DNA of 33,763 nucleotides from an uncultured Lachnospiraceae bacterium. Lineage in GTDB: Bacteria > Bacillota > Clostridia > Lachnospirales > Lachnospiraceae. Under the pieces are notes generated by a model. The model was not told where the DNA came from, searched no databases, and saw only the letters and a program-made list of their open reading frames with translations. The DNA lies in NCBI GenBank assembly GCA_910578405.1, contig CAJTQO010000037.1, positions 1 to 33,763 of the forward strand. The letters run 5' to 3'. Position numbers and translations under genes: made by a program. Of this stretch, positions 15,973 through 23,429 are shown piece by piece. How positions within the stretch are numbered: the stretch's first letter is position 1; each line of letters starts with the position of its first letter.

Positions 15973-16470
15973 GTTTTTCTTACGATGAAGGATTGCAGTT
16001 TTTGGATTTCATTTCCCATTAAGAAAAAATTCTTTTAAAAATTTTTTTCAGAAATGGATTTCAGTTCCTGGATGGCGTCTTCGTAGGACATATGGGGAGT
16101 CTAAATCCATTGCCAGAGTTACAGGCGGCACGCCCGGAGTCCAGCCTTATGGCGCCTTTGATTTCATTCTTTGAATGTGATATAAGCTCATATTATTCCA
16201 TTCCTTATTTACCATAATTATAGTTGAAAAGAAAAAAATTCTAAAAATAAAACTTTATATCATTTTTATTATTATGGTATTACATAAAATTAATTATTTC
16301 TGGAAATGGTCGCTTTGATTTCATTTTACAGGGAAGAGTAAAGAAACATAGGATAAAAAATTAGGGTAGTAAATGTGGGAAAAGGTTGGTAAGATAATAA
16401 ATGAGGTTGGAAGATTAGAGTGTGTTGGATGATGGAGGTTTGGAGCAAAAGAATTGGATATAAAATGGGA
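15973..16470. other. Gene-free spacer between the YitT terminator and the repeat array
   Basis: No gene can be supported here. The first part (about 16040-16170) can encode on the minus strand a short peptide MSYEDAIQELKSISEKNF that vaguely recalls the start of an exonuclease VII small subunit, but it stops at 18 codons. The middle part (16185-16330) is very AT-rich and may hold the promoter of the downstream VWA operon, although no clear -35/-10 pair stands out. From about 16330 the sequence becomes purine-rich on the plus strand and grades into the 34-bp repeats. Confidence 0.5.
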
Positions 16471-16811
16471 TGAGGATAGAAAACAGGAAAGGGAGAGAAA
16501 TTGTTGTAAATGGAGGGCAAGAAGGGAAGAGAGTATACTGTGAATGGAAAGCAGGAGGGGAAGGGAGTATGCTGTGAATGGAAAGCGGAAAGGGAAGGGA
16601 GTATGCTGTGAATAGAAGGCAGGAGGGGAAGGGAGTATGCTGTGAATGGAAGGCAGGAGGGGAAGGGAATTTGCTGTGGATGGAAAGAAGGAAAGGGAGA
16701 GAGTTTATTGTGAATGGAAAGAAGGAAGGGGAGAAAGTTTATTGTGGATAGAGTACAGGAAAGGGAGAGGGGATTGCTATGGATAGAAAGCAGGAAGGAG
16801 AGAGAGGGTCT
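16471..16811 (+). repeat. Array of about ten 34-bp purine-rich tandem repeats ending in a gene start
   Basis: Units begin at 16471, 16505, 16539, 16573, 16607, 16641, 16675, 16709, 16743 and 16778. The spacing is exactly 34 bases except for the last step, which is 35. A typical unit opens with TGTGAATGGAAAGCAGG and continues with a GGGGAAGGGAGTATGC-like segment. Each unit carries a purine stretch resembling a ribosome binding site followed by an ATG- or GTG-like triplet. The last unit carries the actual start codon (16779) of the VWA gene. There are no unique spacers between units, so it is not a CRISPR array. Confidence 0.9.
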
Positions 16812-18146
16812 GTTTGGGATGGACAGCAAAAGCAGGCAGAGTATACGGTAAAGGATACGGCTTCGGGGCAGGTAAACGCTTTGGCAGGAGAAGTAATGCA
16901 GTTGGCGCGGGATCAGATTATCGTAAATATGCGGTTTTTAGATGTGGCTTTATCCCGGTTGAAACAGGAGCCGAAGTTAGGGTTTGGAGGAGCGGCGGCA
17001 GATGGGGGAAGGCTGTGCTATGACCCGGTGTGGCTGTTGAAACAGTATAAGAAGGAGAGAGATTATCCGGTCAGGCTGTATTTGCATGTATTGCTCCATT
17101 ATGTATTCTATCATAGTTTTGCTTATGGGGAGAAAGAGCAGGAATTATGGGATTTGGCGGCGGATGCCGCGGTGGAAAACGTGATACTGGAAATGGGGCT
17201 GCATATGGCGGTTTTGGAAACCGATGCGGAGGCGCGTAATAAACTGCATTATTTGAAAGAGGATGTGGGAGTCCTTACGGCAGAACGGATTTACCGGTAT
17301 TTGAAAAATAATCCGGTTTCAAATAGGGAGCGGGTCAGGTGGAGCCGTTTGTTTTGCAGGGACGCCCATGTATACTGGCATGAACAGGAAGAACTGTCTA
17401 TTACAGAGGAACAATGGAAGAAGGTCAGTGAGAGGATTAAGGCGGATTTAAAGTCTTTTTCCAAAGATAAAAACCGCTCGGAAAGTCTGGAGAAAAATCT
17501 GGCGGAAGCAACGAAGGATAGGTATAATTATGCACAGATTCTGCAGAAATTTACAGTGATGGGGGAAGATATACAGGTCAATGACGACGAATTTGATTAT
17601 ATTTATTATACGTATGGCCTTTCAGAATACGGAAATATGCCATTGGTAGAGCCTTTGGAGTATAAGGATGTAAAAAAAGTGAAGGAGTTTGTTATAGCTC
17701 TCGATACGTCGGCATCCTGCCGGGGGGAGACAGTGAAGGAGTTTGTCAGAAAAACTTATTCTATCCTGAAAGGGACGGAGAATTTTTTTCAAAAAATAAA
17801 TGTGCATATTATTCAGTGTGACAATGAGGTGCAAAGTGATACGAAGATTACCGGAGCGGAAGATTTTGACGCTTTTATGAAGGAGGGCAAATTAAAAGGG
17901 TTTGGTTCTACGGATTTTCGCCCGGTTTTTGCATACGTGGAGAAGCTGGCGGCAGAGGGGGAATTTGAGAATTTGAAGGGGCTTATTTATTTTACGGACG
18001 GCTATGGGATATATCCGCCGCAGATGCCCGGATATGATACGATTTTTGTTTTTTTGGATGAGAATAATCAGAGGCCGGAGCTTCCGCCCTGGGCGATTGG
18101 AATAGTATTGCAGGAGGAGGATTTCCTGCAAGGGACAGATGGCTGA
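16779..18146 (+). CDS. VWA-like / DUF2201 putative metallopeptidase-domain protein
   Basis: A 455-residue protein with the DUF2201 layout: an N-terminal metallopeptidase-like domain and a C-terminal von Willebrand A-like domain. The VWA metal site is clear: DTSAS (D309 onward), GSTDF and a later TDG. In the N-terminal domain the expected HExxH zinc motif reads HVLLH (H103-H107), with valine replacing the catalytic glutamate, so peptidase activity is doubtful. Such proteins are commonly paired with a MoxR-type AAA+ ATPase, which follows here after 47 bases. The pair probably acts as a chaperone-like machine on an unknown client. The start at ATG 16779 follows GGGAGAGGGG (16763-16772) and lies in the last unit of a 34-bp repeat array. 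Confidence 0.82.
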   Translation: MDRKQEGERGSVWDGQQKQAEYTVKDTASGQVNALAGEVMQLARDQIIVNMRFLDVALSRLKQEPKLGFGGAAADGGRLCYDPVWLLKQYKKERDYPVRLYLHVLLHYVFYHSFAYGEKEQELWDLAADAAVENVILEMGLHMAVLETDAEARNKLHYLKEDVGVLTAERIYRYLKNNPVSNRERVRWSRLFCRDAHVYWHEQEELSITEEQWKKVSERIKADLKSFSKDKNRSESLEKNLAEATKDRYNYAQILQKFTVMGEDIQVNDDEFDYIYYTYGLSEYGNMPLVEPLEYKDVKKVKEFVIALDTSASCRGETVKEFVRKTYSILKGTENFFQKINVHIIQCDNEVQSDTKITGAEDFDAFMKEGKLKGFGSTDFRPVFAYVEKLAAEGEFENLKGLIYFTDGYGIYPPQMPGYDTIFVFLDENNQRPELPPWAIGIVLQEEDFLQGTDG

Positions 18147-18193
18147 GGTACGGTCTGGCATAGGATAGAAGAGGATGGGAAGAAGGAAAAGGT

Positions 18194-19711
18194 ATGGATA
18201 TTAAGAAAGCAAAGGATTACATCAGGAATACTGTGGATTTGTATTTAAAAAAGGATTGTTTTGGGGAATACCGGATTCCGGTGGTACGGCAGCGTCCTAT
18301 ATTTCTTTTAGGGGCGCCAGGGGTGGGAAAAACGGCAATTATGGAGCAGATTGCACAGGAGCTTGGGATTGCCCTTGTATCTTATTCCATGACGCATCAT
18401 ACGAGGCAGTCGGCTTTGGGGCTTCCTTTTATAGAGGAAAAGGAATATGAGGGATTAAAGTATAAGGTGTCAGAATATACGATGAGTGAAATTATAGCTT
18501 CCATCTATGATGTGATGGAAGAGAGCGGCATTAAGGAAGGGATTTTGTTTTTGGATGAAATAAACTGTGTTTCAGAGACGCTGGCTCCTTCCATGCTGCA
18601 GTTTTTGCAGTATAAGGTCTTTGGCAGGCATAAGACGCCAGAAGGGTGGGTGATTGTAACTGCGGGAAACCCACCGGAGTATAATAAGTCGGTCAGGGAA
18701 TTTGATGTGGTAACGATGGACCGGCTGAAAGTTTTGGAGGTGGAAGCGGATTACAATGTATGGAAGGAGTATGCGGGAAACCAGGGGATTCACAATGTAA
18801 TTACCAGTTATCTGGAATTAAAGAAAGAGCATTTTTATAAAATAGAGACGACTGTAAAGGGGCGTTCCTATGTAACCGCCAGGGGATGGGAGGATTTGTC
18901 CCAGATTCTTTTCCTGTATGAGGAAGAGGGGTTGATGGTGGATGAAACGCTGATTGGCCAGTATTTGCGCAATGAACATATTGTAAAGGAATTCAGCGCT
19001 TATTATGACCTGTATCATAAGTATAAGAAAAATTATCATATAGAGGAAATATTGGACGGGCATCTGCCAGAGGAGGCTTTAGTCCGGGCTAAGGCCGCTT
19101 CCTTTGATGAGCGGCTGTCTTTGCTTAGTATGCTGTTGGATAAGATACTGGGGGAAATCAGGGAGAGGGTGGATACGGCGGATTATTTGAATGATTTGGT
19201 CATTTTGCTGAAATCATTGCGGGAACTTTCTGAAAAGGAAGGGGATATGACGGCTGTGACACAACGGCTGGAGCAGCAGACGCAAGCTAAGAAGAAAGGG
19301 CTGGATGCCTTGCGTAAGGCCAATGCCCTGTCAGAAAGCGACAGGAAGAAAAGGAAGAGTGTGATTTCTTTCCTGGAACAAGCCAAAAAGGAATTATACG
19401 TAGGTGATGCACGGACTGCGCAGGAAGCGTTTGCCTGGCTGAAACGGAAATTTGAAGCGGAAGTCGCCAGTATGAAGTCGGGGACGGAAAGGACGAAGGA
19501 AAGGCTGCATGGCCTGTTTGCATTTGTAGAAAAAGCCTTTGATGAGGGAAATGAAATGTTAATCCTAGTGACAGAGTTGACGGTAAGCGCTGCCGGGGCG
19601 CGGTTTATTGCTATGTTTGGCTGTGAGGATTATGAGAAGCATAATGCGTCTTTGCGGTTATCTGACAGGCAGGAGGGCCTAATGCAGAAAATAGAGAAGC
19701 TGGATTTGTAA
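18194..19711 (+). CDS. MoxR-type AAA+ ATPase
   Basis: A 505-residue ATPase with Walker A GAPGVGKT at residues 40-47, Walker B ILFLDEIN, and the sensor segment VTAGNPPEYNKSVREFD typical of MoxR/CbbQ-like proteins. The C-terminal 200 residues are helical and highly charged and may form a coiled coil specific to this subfamily. The substrate is unknown. With the preceding VWA/DUF2201 protein it forms the classic MoxR-VWA pair, in which the ATPase remodels or loads a target held by the VWA partner. AAGGAAAAGG precedes ATG 18194. Confidence 0.87.
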   Translation: MDIKKAKDYIRNTVDLYLKKDCFGEYRIPVVRQRPIFLLGAPGVGKTAIMEQIAQELGIALVSYSMTHHTRQSALGLPFIEEKEYEGLKYKVSEYTMSEIIASIYDVMEESGIKEGILFLDEINCVSETLAPSMLQFLQYKVFGRHKTPEGWVIVTAGNPPEYNKSVREFDVVTMDRLKVLEVEADYNVWKEYAGNQGIHNVITSYLELKKEHFYKIETTVKGRSYVTARGWEDLSQILFLYEEEGLMVDETLIGQYLRNEHIVKEFSAYYDLYHKYKKNYHIEEILDGHLPEEALVRAKAASFDERLSLLSMLLDKILGEIRERVDTADYLNDLVILLKSLRELSEKEGDMTAVTQRLEQQTQAKKKGLDALRKANALSESDRKKRKSVISFLEQAKKELYVGDARTAQEAFAWLKRKFEAEVASMKSGTERTKERLHGLFAFVEKAFDEGNEMLILVTELTVSAAGARFIAMFGCEDYEKHNASLRLSDRQEGLMQKIEKLDL

Positions 19712-19712
19712 C

Positions 19713-20762
19713 ATGGCGGCTGACGCTGTAAGTTTGTATGGGAGAACAAAGCTTTTTGCCTGGTGGGGCATTGGACAGGCGAAAAAGAGAGAAAAGAAAT
19801 TGCTGAGGTTTTTAAAGATGGAAAGACGAAAAGGAACATTGGAAACTTTAGAGGGAACCATTGGTTATATGGTAGAAGATGGGAAACGGGTCACAATTAC
19901 GGATTACAGCGGGACAGATACGGAAGTATGGGTGCCGGAGGAAATAGAGGGGGTCCCGGTACGGGGTATAGCAAAAAAGACTTTTTTAAGCCGGAAGCAG
20001 TTACGCAAGGCAGTATTGCCTTCCACCATTGAGGAAGTTGGCGATTGGACATTTGCCTATTGTACCAATCTGGAAAGTATATGGCTGCCAAAGCGGGAAA
20101 TGAAACTTGGAAGCCGGATTTTTATGGAGTGCCCGAAGGTGGGGTGGATTTATGCTTACAGGCCCGGAATAGGGAAAGAGGAAATTGGTGGGAAACCAGA
20201 GGAGAGGAAGGATAGGGAGGGGCAGTGCGCTACATTGCTGGCTGCCAGTGCAGGGATGTTAGATACAGAGTATTTGATGAATCCGTTGGAGGCTGGCACG
20301 GAAAGCTGGATCCGAAAGTGGGATGCCAGAATGAATGCGGTGATGGAAGAAGAGGACAGCGAAGGATATACGAAAATGATTTTATGCGGTGAGGAAGACT
20401 ATGGCAGCAGTCTGGAAGAATTTGTAAAAAACAAAAGGAAAGGAAAAGTAAAACTGGCTTTGCTGCGGTTGATGAACCCGATTGGTCTGGCGGAAGATAT
20501 GGAAGAAAAGCTAAAGGCATATGTGGCAGGGCATACGAAGGGGTGCGATACGGAGGAAAGTTGGGAAGTGATACGGACGGAGTATGGGCATAAAAAGGAA
20601 TATATGCAAAAATTTGCAGAAATTGGCGGTGTGACGGAAGGAAATTTTGACGCTATTTTAAGGGATATGCCGGACGAGTATGCTGAGATGAAAGCTTTTT
20701 TGATTCAGTATAAGGCACAGAAAATGGAATGCAGGGATTTTTTTGCCGGGTTGGCTTTATAA
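19713..20762 (+). CDS. Leucine-rich-repeat (BspA-like) protein linked to the MoxR-VWA pair
   Basis: The frame opens one base after the ATPase stop codon, but I think the better start is ATG 19818, which has GAGG nine bases upstream. This would give 314 residues. The N-terminal part contains BspA/LRR_5-type repeats (VWVPEEIEGVPVRGIAKKTF, then LRKAVLPSTIEEVGDWTFAYC and LESIWLPKREMKLGSRIF). The rest is charged and helical and not recognised. There is no signal peptide, so the protein is probably cytoplasmic, unlike most BspA-like proteins. It may be a client or an adaptor of the ATPase. Confidence 0.65.
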   Translation: MAADAVSLYGRTKLFAWWGIGQAKKREKKLLRFLKMERRKGTLETLEGTIGYMVEDGKRVTITDYSGTDTEVWVPEEIEGVPVRGIAKKTFLSRKQLRKAVLPSTIEEVGDWTFAYCTNLESIWLPKREMKLGSRIFMECPKVGWIYAYRPGIGKEEIGGKPEERKDREGQCATLLAASAGMLDTEYLMNPLEAGTESWIRKWDARMNAVMEEEDSEGYTKMILCGEEDYGSSLEEFVKNKRKGKVKLALLRLMNPIGLAEDMEEKLKAYVAGHTKGCDTEESWEVIRTEYGHKKEYMQKFAEIGGVTEGNFDAILRDMPDEYAEMKAFLIQYKAQKMECRDFFAGLAL

Positions 20763-20782
20763 ATGCAGGGAGGAATAAGGGT

Positions 20783-21004
20783 ATGGAAGATGAACGTTTG
20801 ATAGAAGATATTTTAAGGCATTTGGATGGAGAGACACAGATGGGGGTAGTGCGCATGAGTGTGGAGATGGATGAAACCAGCGATAAGAGGGCAGAGGTTT
20901 CCCATAAGTGCTGCAATATGTACGGCAGGCCGGCAAATGAAACCGTTGGGCTGTTAGATTGTTATACAGATTTAAATGCCGGTAGGCCGGATAATGAAAA
21001 ATAA
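20783..21004 (+). CDS. Small protein of unknown function
   Basis: A 73-residue acidic protein starting MEDERLIEDILRHLDGETQM, 20 bases after the LRR gene. ATG 20783 is chosen because GGGAGGAATAAGG precedes it; the frame is open upstream to 20729. No family is recognised. It contains HKCCNMYGRPANETVGLLDC with three cysteines, which is not a standard zinc motif. Its position suggests it belongs to the VWA-ATPase-LRR unit. Confidence 0.55.
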   Translation: MEDERLIEDILRHLDGETQMGVVRMSVEMDETSDKRAEVSHKCCNMYGRPANETVGLLDCYTDLNAGRPDNEK

Positions 21005-21033
21005 GGGCTATACAGTTTTGTGCAAATAAGGAT

Positions 21034-21837
21034 ATGGAAACGGAAAAGGAATGTGATAAAAGAATGGAAGTAGAGATTGGGAAAGTAAAAGATATTGTGG
21101 TAGAGGCCGGAAAATTATTCCAGGACAGAGAGGCAGCCGGAAACGCCAGAATGAAAGGCATAGCGGATTATGTGACGGAAGTGGACATGGCTGTACAGCA
21201 GTTCATTTGTGGAAAATTACAGGAAGTATATCCGGGCGCGCAGTTTATGGGGGAAGAGAAAAGCAATGAGGAAATTGATAAAACAGGGCTGGTGTGGATA
21301 CTGGATCCGGTGGACGGCACAACAAATTTGATGCATGATTACAGGAACAGCGTAATTTCCCTGGCATTGATGGAACGGCAAAAGATAGTGATGGGTATGG
21401 TGTATAATCCTTACAATGGAGAACTGTTTTGGGCGAAAGAGGGGAAAGGAGCTTACCGGAACGGGCAGGCCATCCATGTCAGTGACGTGGCAAAAATGGA
21501 GGACAGTCTGATTTCCATAGGCACTTCGCCATATAATAAAGAGATGGCGAAGGAAAACTTTGCCATATTCCAGTCTGTTTTTCAGGACTGTCAGGATATC
21601 CGGCGCACCGGATCGGCGGCGTTAGATTTGGCTAATGTAGCCTGCGGGAGGATTGAAGGGTATTTTGAGCGTGGCTTGAAGTTGTGGGATTTTGCGGCAG
21701 GGATGTTGTTGGTCCGGGAAGCGGGGGGATTGGCGCTGGATTATTATGGCGAAGATGCAGGGACAGGGAATATGTCGGATATTGTGGCGGGAAATGGGAA
21801 GATTCCTTTGATATTGGTAGAAAGATATCTTTGTTAA
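21034..21837 (+). CDS. Inositol-monophosphatase family phosphatase
   Basis: A 267-residue Mg-dependent sugar-phosphate or inositol-phosphate phosphatase. The family metal-binding motifs are present: MGEEKSN (E74-E75), WILDPVDGTTN (D91 onward) and LWDFAAGMLLVREAGG (W218-D219). Related bacterial enzymes (SuhB type) dephosphorylate inositol-1-phosphate and sometimes other substrates; the real substrate is open. ATG 21034 has AAGG only three bases upstream, while ATG 21064 (MEVEIGKVKD) is a possible alternative start closer to the usual family N-terminus. It is the last plus-strand gene before tRNA-Gly. Confidence 0.9.
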   Translation: METEKECDKRMEVEIGKVKDIVVEAGKLFQDREAAGNARMKGIADYVTEVDMAVQQFICGKLQEVYPGAQFMGEEKSNEEIDKTGLVWILDPVDGTTNLMHDYRNSVISLALMERQKIVMGMVYNPYNGELFWAKEGKGAYRNGQAIHVSDVAKMEDSLISIGTSPYNKEMAKENFAIFQSVFQDCQDIRRTGSAALDLANVACGRIEGYFERGLKLWDFAAGMLLVREAGGLALDYYGEDAGTGNMSDIVAGNGKIPLILVERYLC

Positions 21838-21876
21838 GGGTAAAGGGGAATTTGGGGTGAAGGTTATGGATTATGG

Positions 21877-21901
21877 CAGGCAGAACTTTTTGTTCTGCCT
21901 G
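21877..21901 (+). terminator. Perfect hairpin downstream of the IMPase gene
   Basis: CAGGCAGAAC (21877-21886) and GTTCTGCCTG (21892-21901) form a perfect 10-bp stem with a TTTTT loop. No T run follows, so it may be a weak or factor-assisted terminator or an RNA-stabilising hairpin. Confidence 0.45.
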
Positions 21902-21997
21902 GATGGAAAGTTATAGGTCATTTAGTTTGCAATCGCTTTCTCTTTCAAAGGTGAAATTGGTTTTGGAAAAATATTTTGGAGAAATTTAAAAAAGTGG

Positions 21998-22026
21998 TTG
22001 ACAAATGTATATTTTATGTTTATAAT
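21998..22026 (+). promoter_or_regulatory. Consensus sigma-A promoter of tRNA-Gly
   Basis: TTGACA (21998-22003) and TATAAT (22021-22026) are both perfect and 17 bases apart, ending 40 bases before the mature tRNA. Confidence 0.92.
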
Positions 22027-22066
22027 AGCTATTGTTGAGAGACAAGATAAATAAAATATATTCTAT

Positions 22067-22139
22067 GCGCGAGTGGCTCAGTTGGTGGAGTACGACCTTG
22101 CCAAGGTCGGGGTCGCGGGTTCGAGTCCCGTCTCGCGCT
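22067..22139 (+). tRNA. tRNA-Gly (anticodon GCC)
   Basis: The acceptor stem GCGCGAG (22067-22073) pairs with CTCGCGC (22132-22138), with discriminator T at 22139. The anticodon stem CGACC/GGTCG encloses TTGCCAA, giving anticodon GCC at 22100-22102, and the T arm contains GGGTTCGAGTCCC. No CCA is encoded, so the ends depend on the cca enzyme. The 3' end faces the accessory region and may be an integration target. Confidence 0.96.
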
Positions 22140-22151
22140 CTTTTAATGAGG

Positions 22152-22185
22152 CGGAAACGTTGATAAATACAGCGTTTCCGTTTTT
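22152..22185 (+). terminator. Terminator of tRNA-Gly
   Basis: CGGAAACG (22152-22159) pairs with CGTTTCCG (22173-22180) and is followed by five T residues. Confidence 0.85.
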
Positions 22186-22201
22186 CTTTGTGTCTGCAAA
22201 T

Positions 22202-22221
22202 TTGAAGACAGTTGAAGACAG
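22202..22221 (+). repeat. Tandem 10-bp direct repeat just downstream of tRNA-Gly
   Basis: TTGAAGACAG occurs twice in immediate tandem (22202-22211 and 22212-22221), about 60 bases after the tRNA 3' end. Short direct repeats with one-helical-turn spacing next to a tRNA are typical of tyrosine-integrase binding sites, so this may be an integration scar. The surrounding 22222-22390 holds no supportable gene. Confidence 0.4.
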
Positions 22222-22390
22222 TCTATAAAGCCTGTGATATGAGGTGGCATATTTTTTATATTCCTCTGCCAATACTGCCGAGATAAACAATAAAAAAGCG
22301 TCGCAGTATTTTTCTTTCCTACACCGTTCAAAATACAGAGCCACGAATCCAAGTACACACCAGATTTCCTTTTACTTTCCCATTTTAAGT

Positions 22391-22575
22391 ATGATTGAAG
22401 CAACAACAATCTATGTTGAAAAATTAGAAAAAGGTATCTTGATTGTAAAAAATGTTCCCAATGCGGCGAGGAATTTTTTTCAATGGCAATTATGAAAGAA
22501 ATTGAAAAATTAAGCAAACAGGCAGAAAAAATTATCAGTGAAGTTATGATTATTGATTACAACAAAGCGGCATAA
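22391..22575 (+). pseudogene. Broken YgiT/MqsA-type zinc-finger antitoxin gene
   Basis: The first frame reads MIEATTIYVEKLEKGILIVK then NVP, which matches the middle of YgiT-type antitoxins. At about 22457 the frame shifts, and the correct continuation (QCGEEFFSMAIMKEIEKLSK, then IISEVMIIDYNKAA and a stop at 22573) lies in another frame. The first zinc-binding CxxC is missing upstream (the sequence reads FPILS where CPxC is expected) and one cysteine of the second pair is lost at the shift. No toxin partner of the usual DUF4258 type is visible upstream. The gene is therefore a decayed remnant. Confidence 0.7.
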
Positions 22576-22717
22576 AATTCAAAGCCGTAAATCCAGTTTT
22601 ACATTTTTTTGGAGTAAAAATAAAATTATATTCCGTAATGAATGTAAAAAAGAAGGGAACGGACATTGAAAATCTAAGTTAATGTCATAAGGGAAATTGG
22701 GGAATGAGGAAAGAATA

Positions 22718-22749
22718 GGATGCAAGGTGGAAGAACTTTCCTTGCATCC
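22718..22749 (-). terminator. Perfect 10-bp hairpin downstream of the XRE gene
   Basis: GGATGCAAGG (22718-22727) and CCTTGCATCC (22740-22749) form a perfect stem with a 12-base loop, 41 bases beyond the minus-strand repressor gene. There is no strong T run on either side, so its role as a terminator is tentative. The stretch 22576-22717 holds nothing recognisable. Confidence 0.4.
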
Positions 22750-22790
22750 TTAACTGTCCCAAAATAAATAGATTATTTTCCCTTTTTTTA

Positions 22791-23114
22791 CTATGCGTGG
22801 CATATTTTTTTCTTTTTTATCTGGTGGGAACGCAGCGTGTTTAAGGCATCTTCCCGCGCACGGTCATCGGCTTCTCGTGCCGCCATAACAAGATCCATTT
22901 CATATTTTGTGAAAGAGGACATGGCAGTTTCTCCATTGCCTAACAGGTAATCAACAGTAACATCAAAAAATGCGGAAAGTTTCAAGAGCATCTCAATAGA
23001 TGGCTCCCGTTCGCCGCGTTCATATCTTGCATATACGGTTGCAGAACACTGTATTCCGTCGGCGACGGCTTGTTGGGTCAGTCCTTTCAGTGTACGGATT
23101 TTTTTTAATTCCAT
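22791..23114 (-). CDS. XRE-family transcriptional repressor
   Basis: A 107-residue Cro/CI-type regulator. The helix-turn-helix covers about residues 3-60 (KIRTLKGLTQQAVADGIQCS, then RYERGEREPSIEMLLKLSAF and DVTVDYLLG, the typical end of the domain). A short charged helical tail follows. The gene is divergent from the serine-recombinase operon. The shared intergenic region carries four CC(N5)GG sites over both promoters, so it probably represses itself and the operon, like a phage or ICE switch. Confidence 0.88.
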   Translation of the reverse strand: MELKKIRTLKGLTQQAVADGIQCSATVYARYERGEREPSIEMLLKLSAFFDVTVDYLLGNGETAMSSFTKYEMDLVMAAREADDRAREDALNTLRSHQIKKKKICHA

Positions 23115-23131
23115 ATCAACACCCCCACTTT

Positions 23132-23225
23132 ATTATATTTCCATTTTGGTATAGCTGATATATCCGAGTTGGTCATTTTGTAATTGACATATAACCGTTT
23201 TGGACTTATTATATAACCATAATGG
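23132..23225. promoter_or_regulatory. Divergent promoter region with four CCnnnnnGG operator candidates
   Basis: Rightward promoter: TTGACA (23184-23189), 17 bases, TATTAT (23207-23212). Leftward -10 for the XRE gene: TATAAT on the minus strand at 23137-23132. Similar 9-mers lie at 23141-23149 (CCATTTTGG), 23164-23172 (CCGAGTTGG), 23195-23203 (CCGTTTTGG, inside the rightward spacer) and 23217-23225 (CCATAATGG, just after the -10). Their centres are 23, 31 and 22 bases apart. They are the likely binding sites of the XRE protein. Confidence 0.65.
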
Positions 23226-23274
23226 ATATATGGACGGATGAAAGGATGAGTAGATGAGCCCAAGGGGAGATTTT

Positions 23275-23334
23275 ATGGAAAAGAAAGACATATCACAAAG
23301 GGAATTGGTAGATGTATTGGTGAGGAAAAAGTAG
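23275..23334 (+). CDS. Possible 19-codon leader peptide of the recombinase operon
   Basis: MEKKDISQRELVDVLVRKK is preceded by AAGGGGAG at good distance (an in-frame ATG also exists at 23254). It is the first reading frame after the rightward promoter. The stretch between it and 23430 has another short frame (MARRRLSAGLVRTKESKG). Both could be remnants of a decayed gene rather than real products. Confidence 0.3.
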   Translation: MEKKDISQRELVDVLVRKK

Positions 23335-23429
23335 GAAATGGAATAGTTATGGCGCGAAGACGGTTGTCTGCCGGTTTAGTGAGGACGAAAGAGTCGAAAG
23401 GGTAAAACTGTGACTTATGGAGGAAGGGG

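Noticed and set aside
16034..16093. 18-codon minus-strand peptide resembling the start of XseB
   Set aside because: Too short, no ribosome binding site and only vague similarity; could be chance.
16471..16811. Repeat array considered as CRISPR
   Set aside because: Units are contiguous and degenerate, there are no unique spacers, and no cas genes are present.
16326..16829. 167-codon minus-strand frame rich in Ser, Pro and Phe
   Set aside because: It is the reverse translation of the purine-rich 34-bp repeats, has no ribosome binding site and overlaps the VWA gene start.
21868..21918. Short ORF starting MDYGRQNF over the hairpin after the IMPase gene
   Set aside because: Its codons are the arms of the perfect hairpin; more likely a structured RNA end than a peptide gene.
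22078..22344. Minus-strand reading frame ending in TGLEPATPTLARS
   Set aside because: It is read antisense through the tRNA-Gly gene. This peptide is a familiar artefact of tRNA-antisense translation, not a gene.
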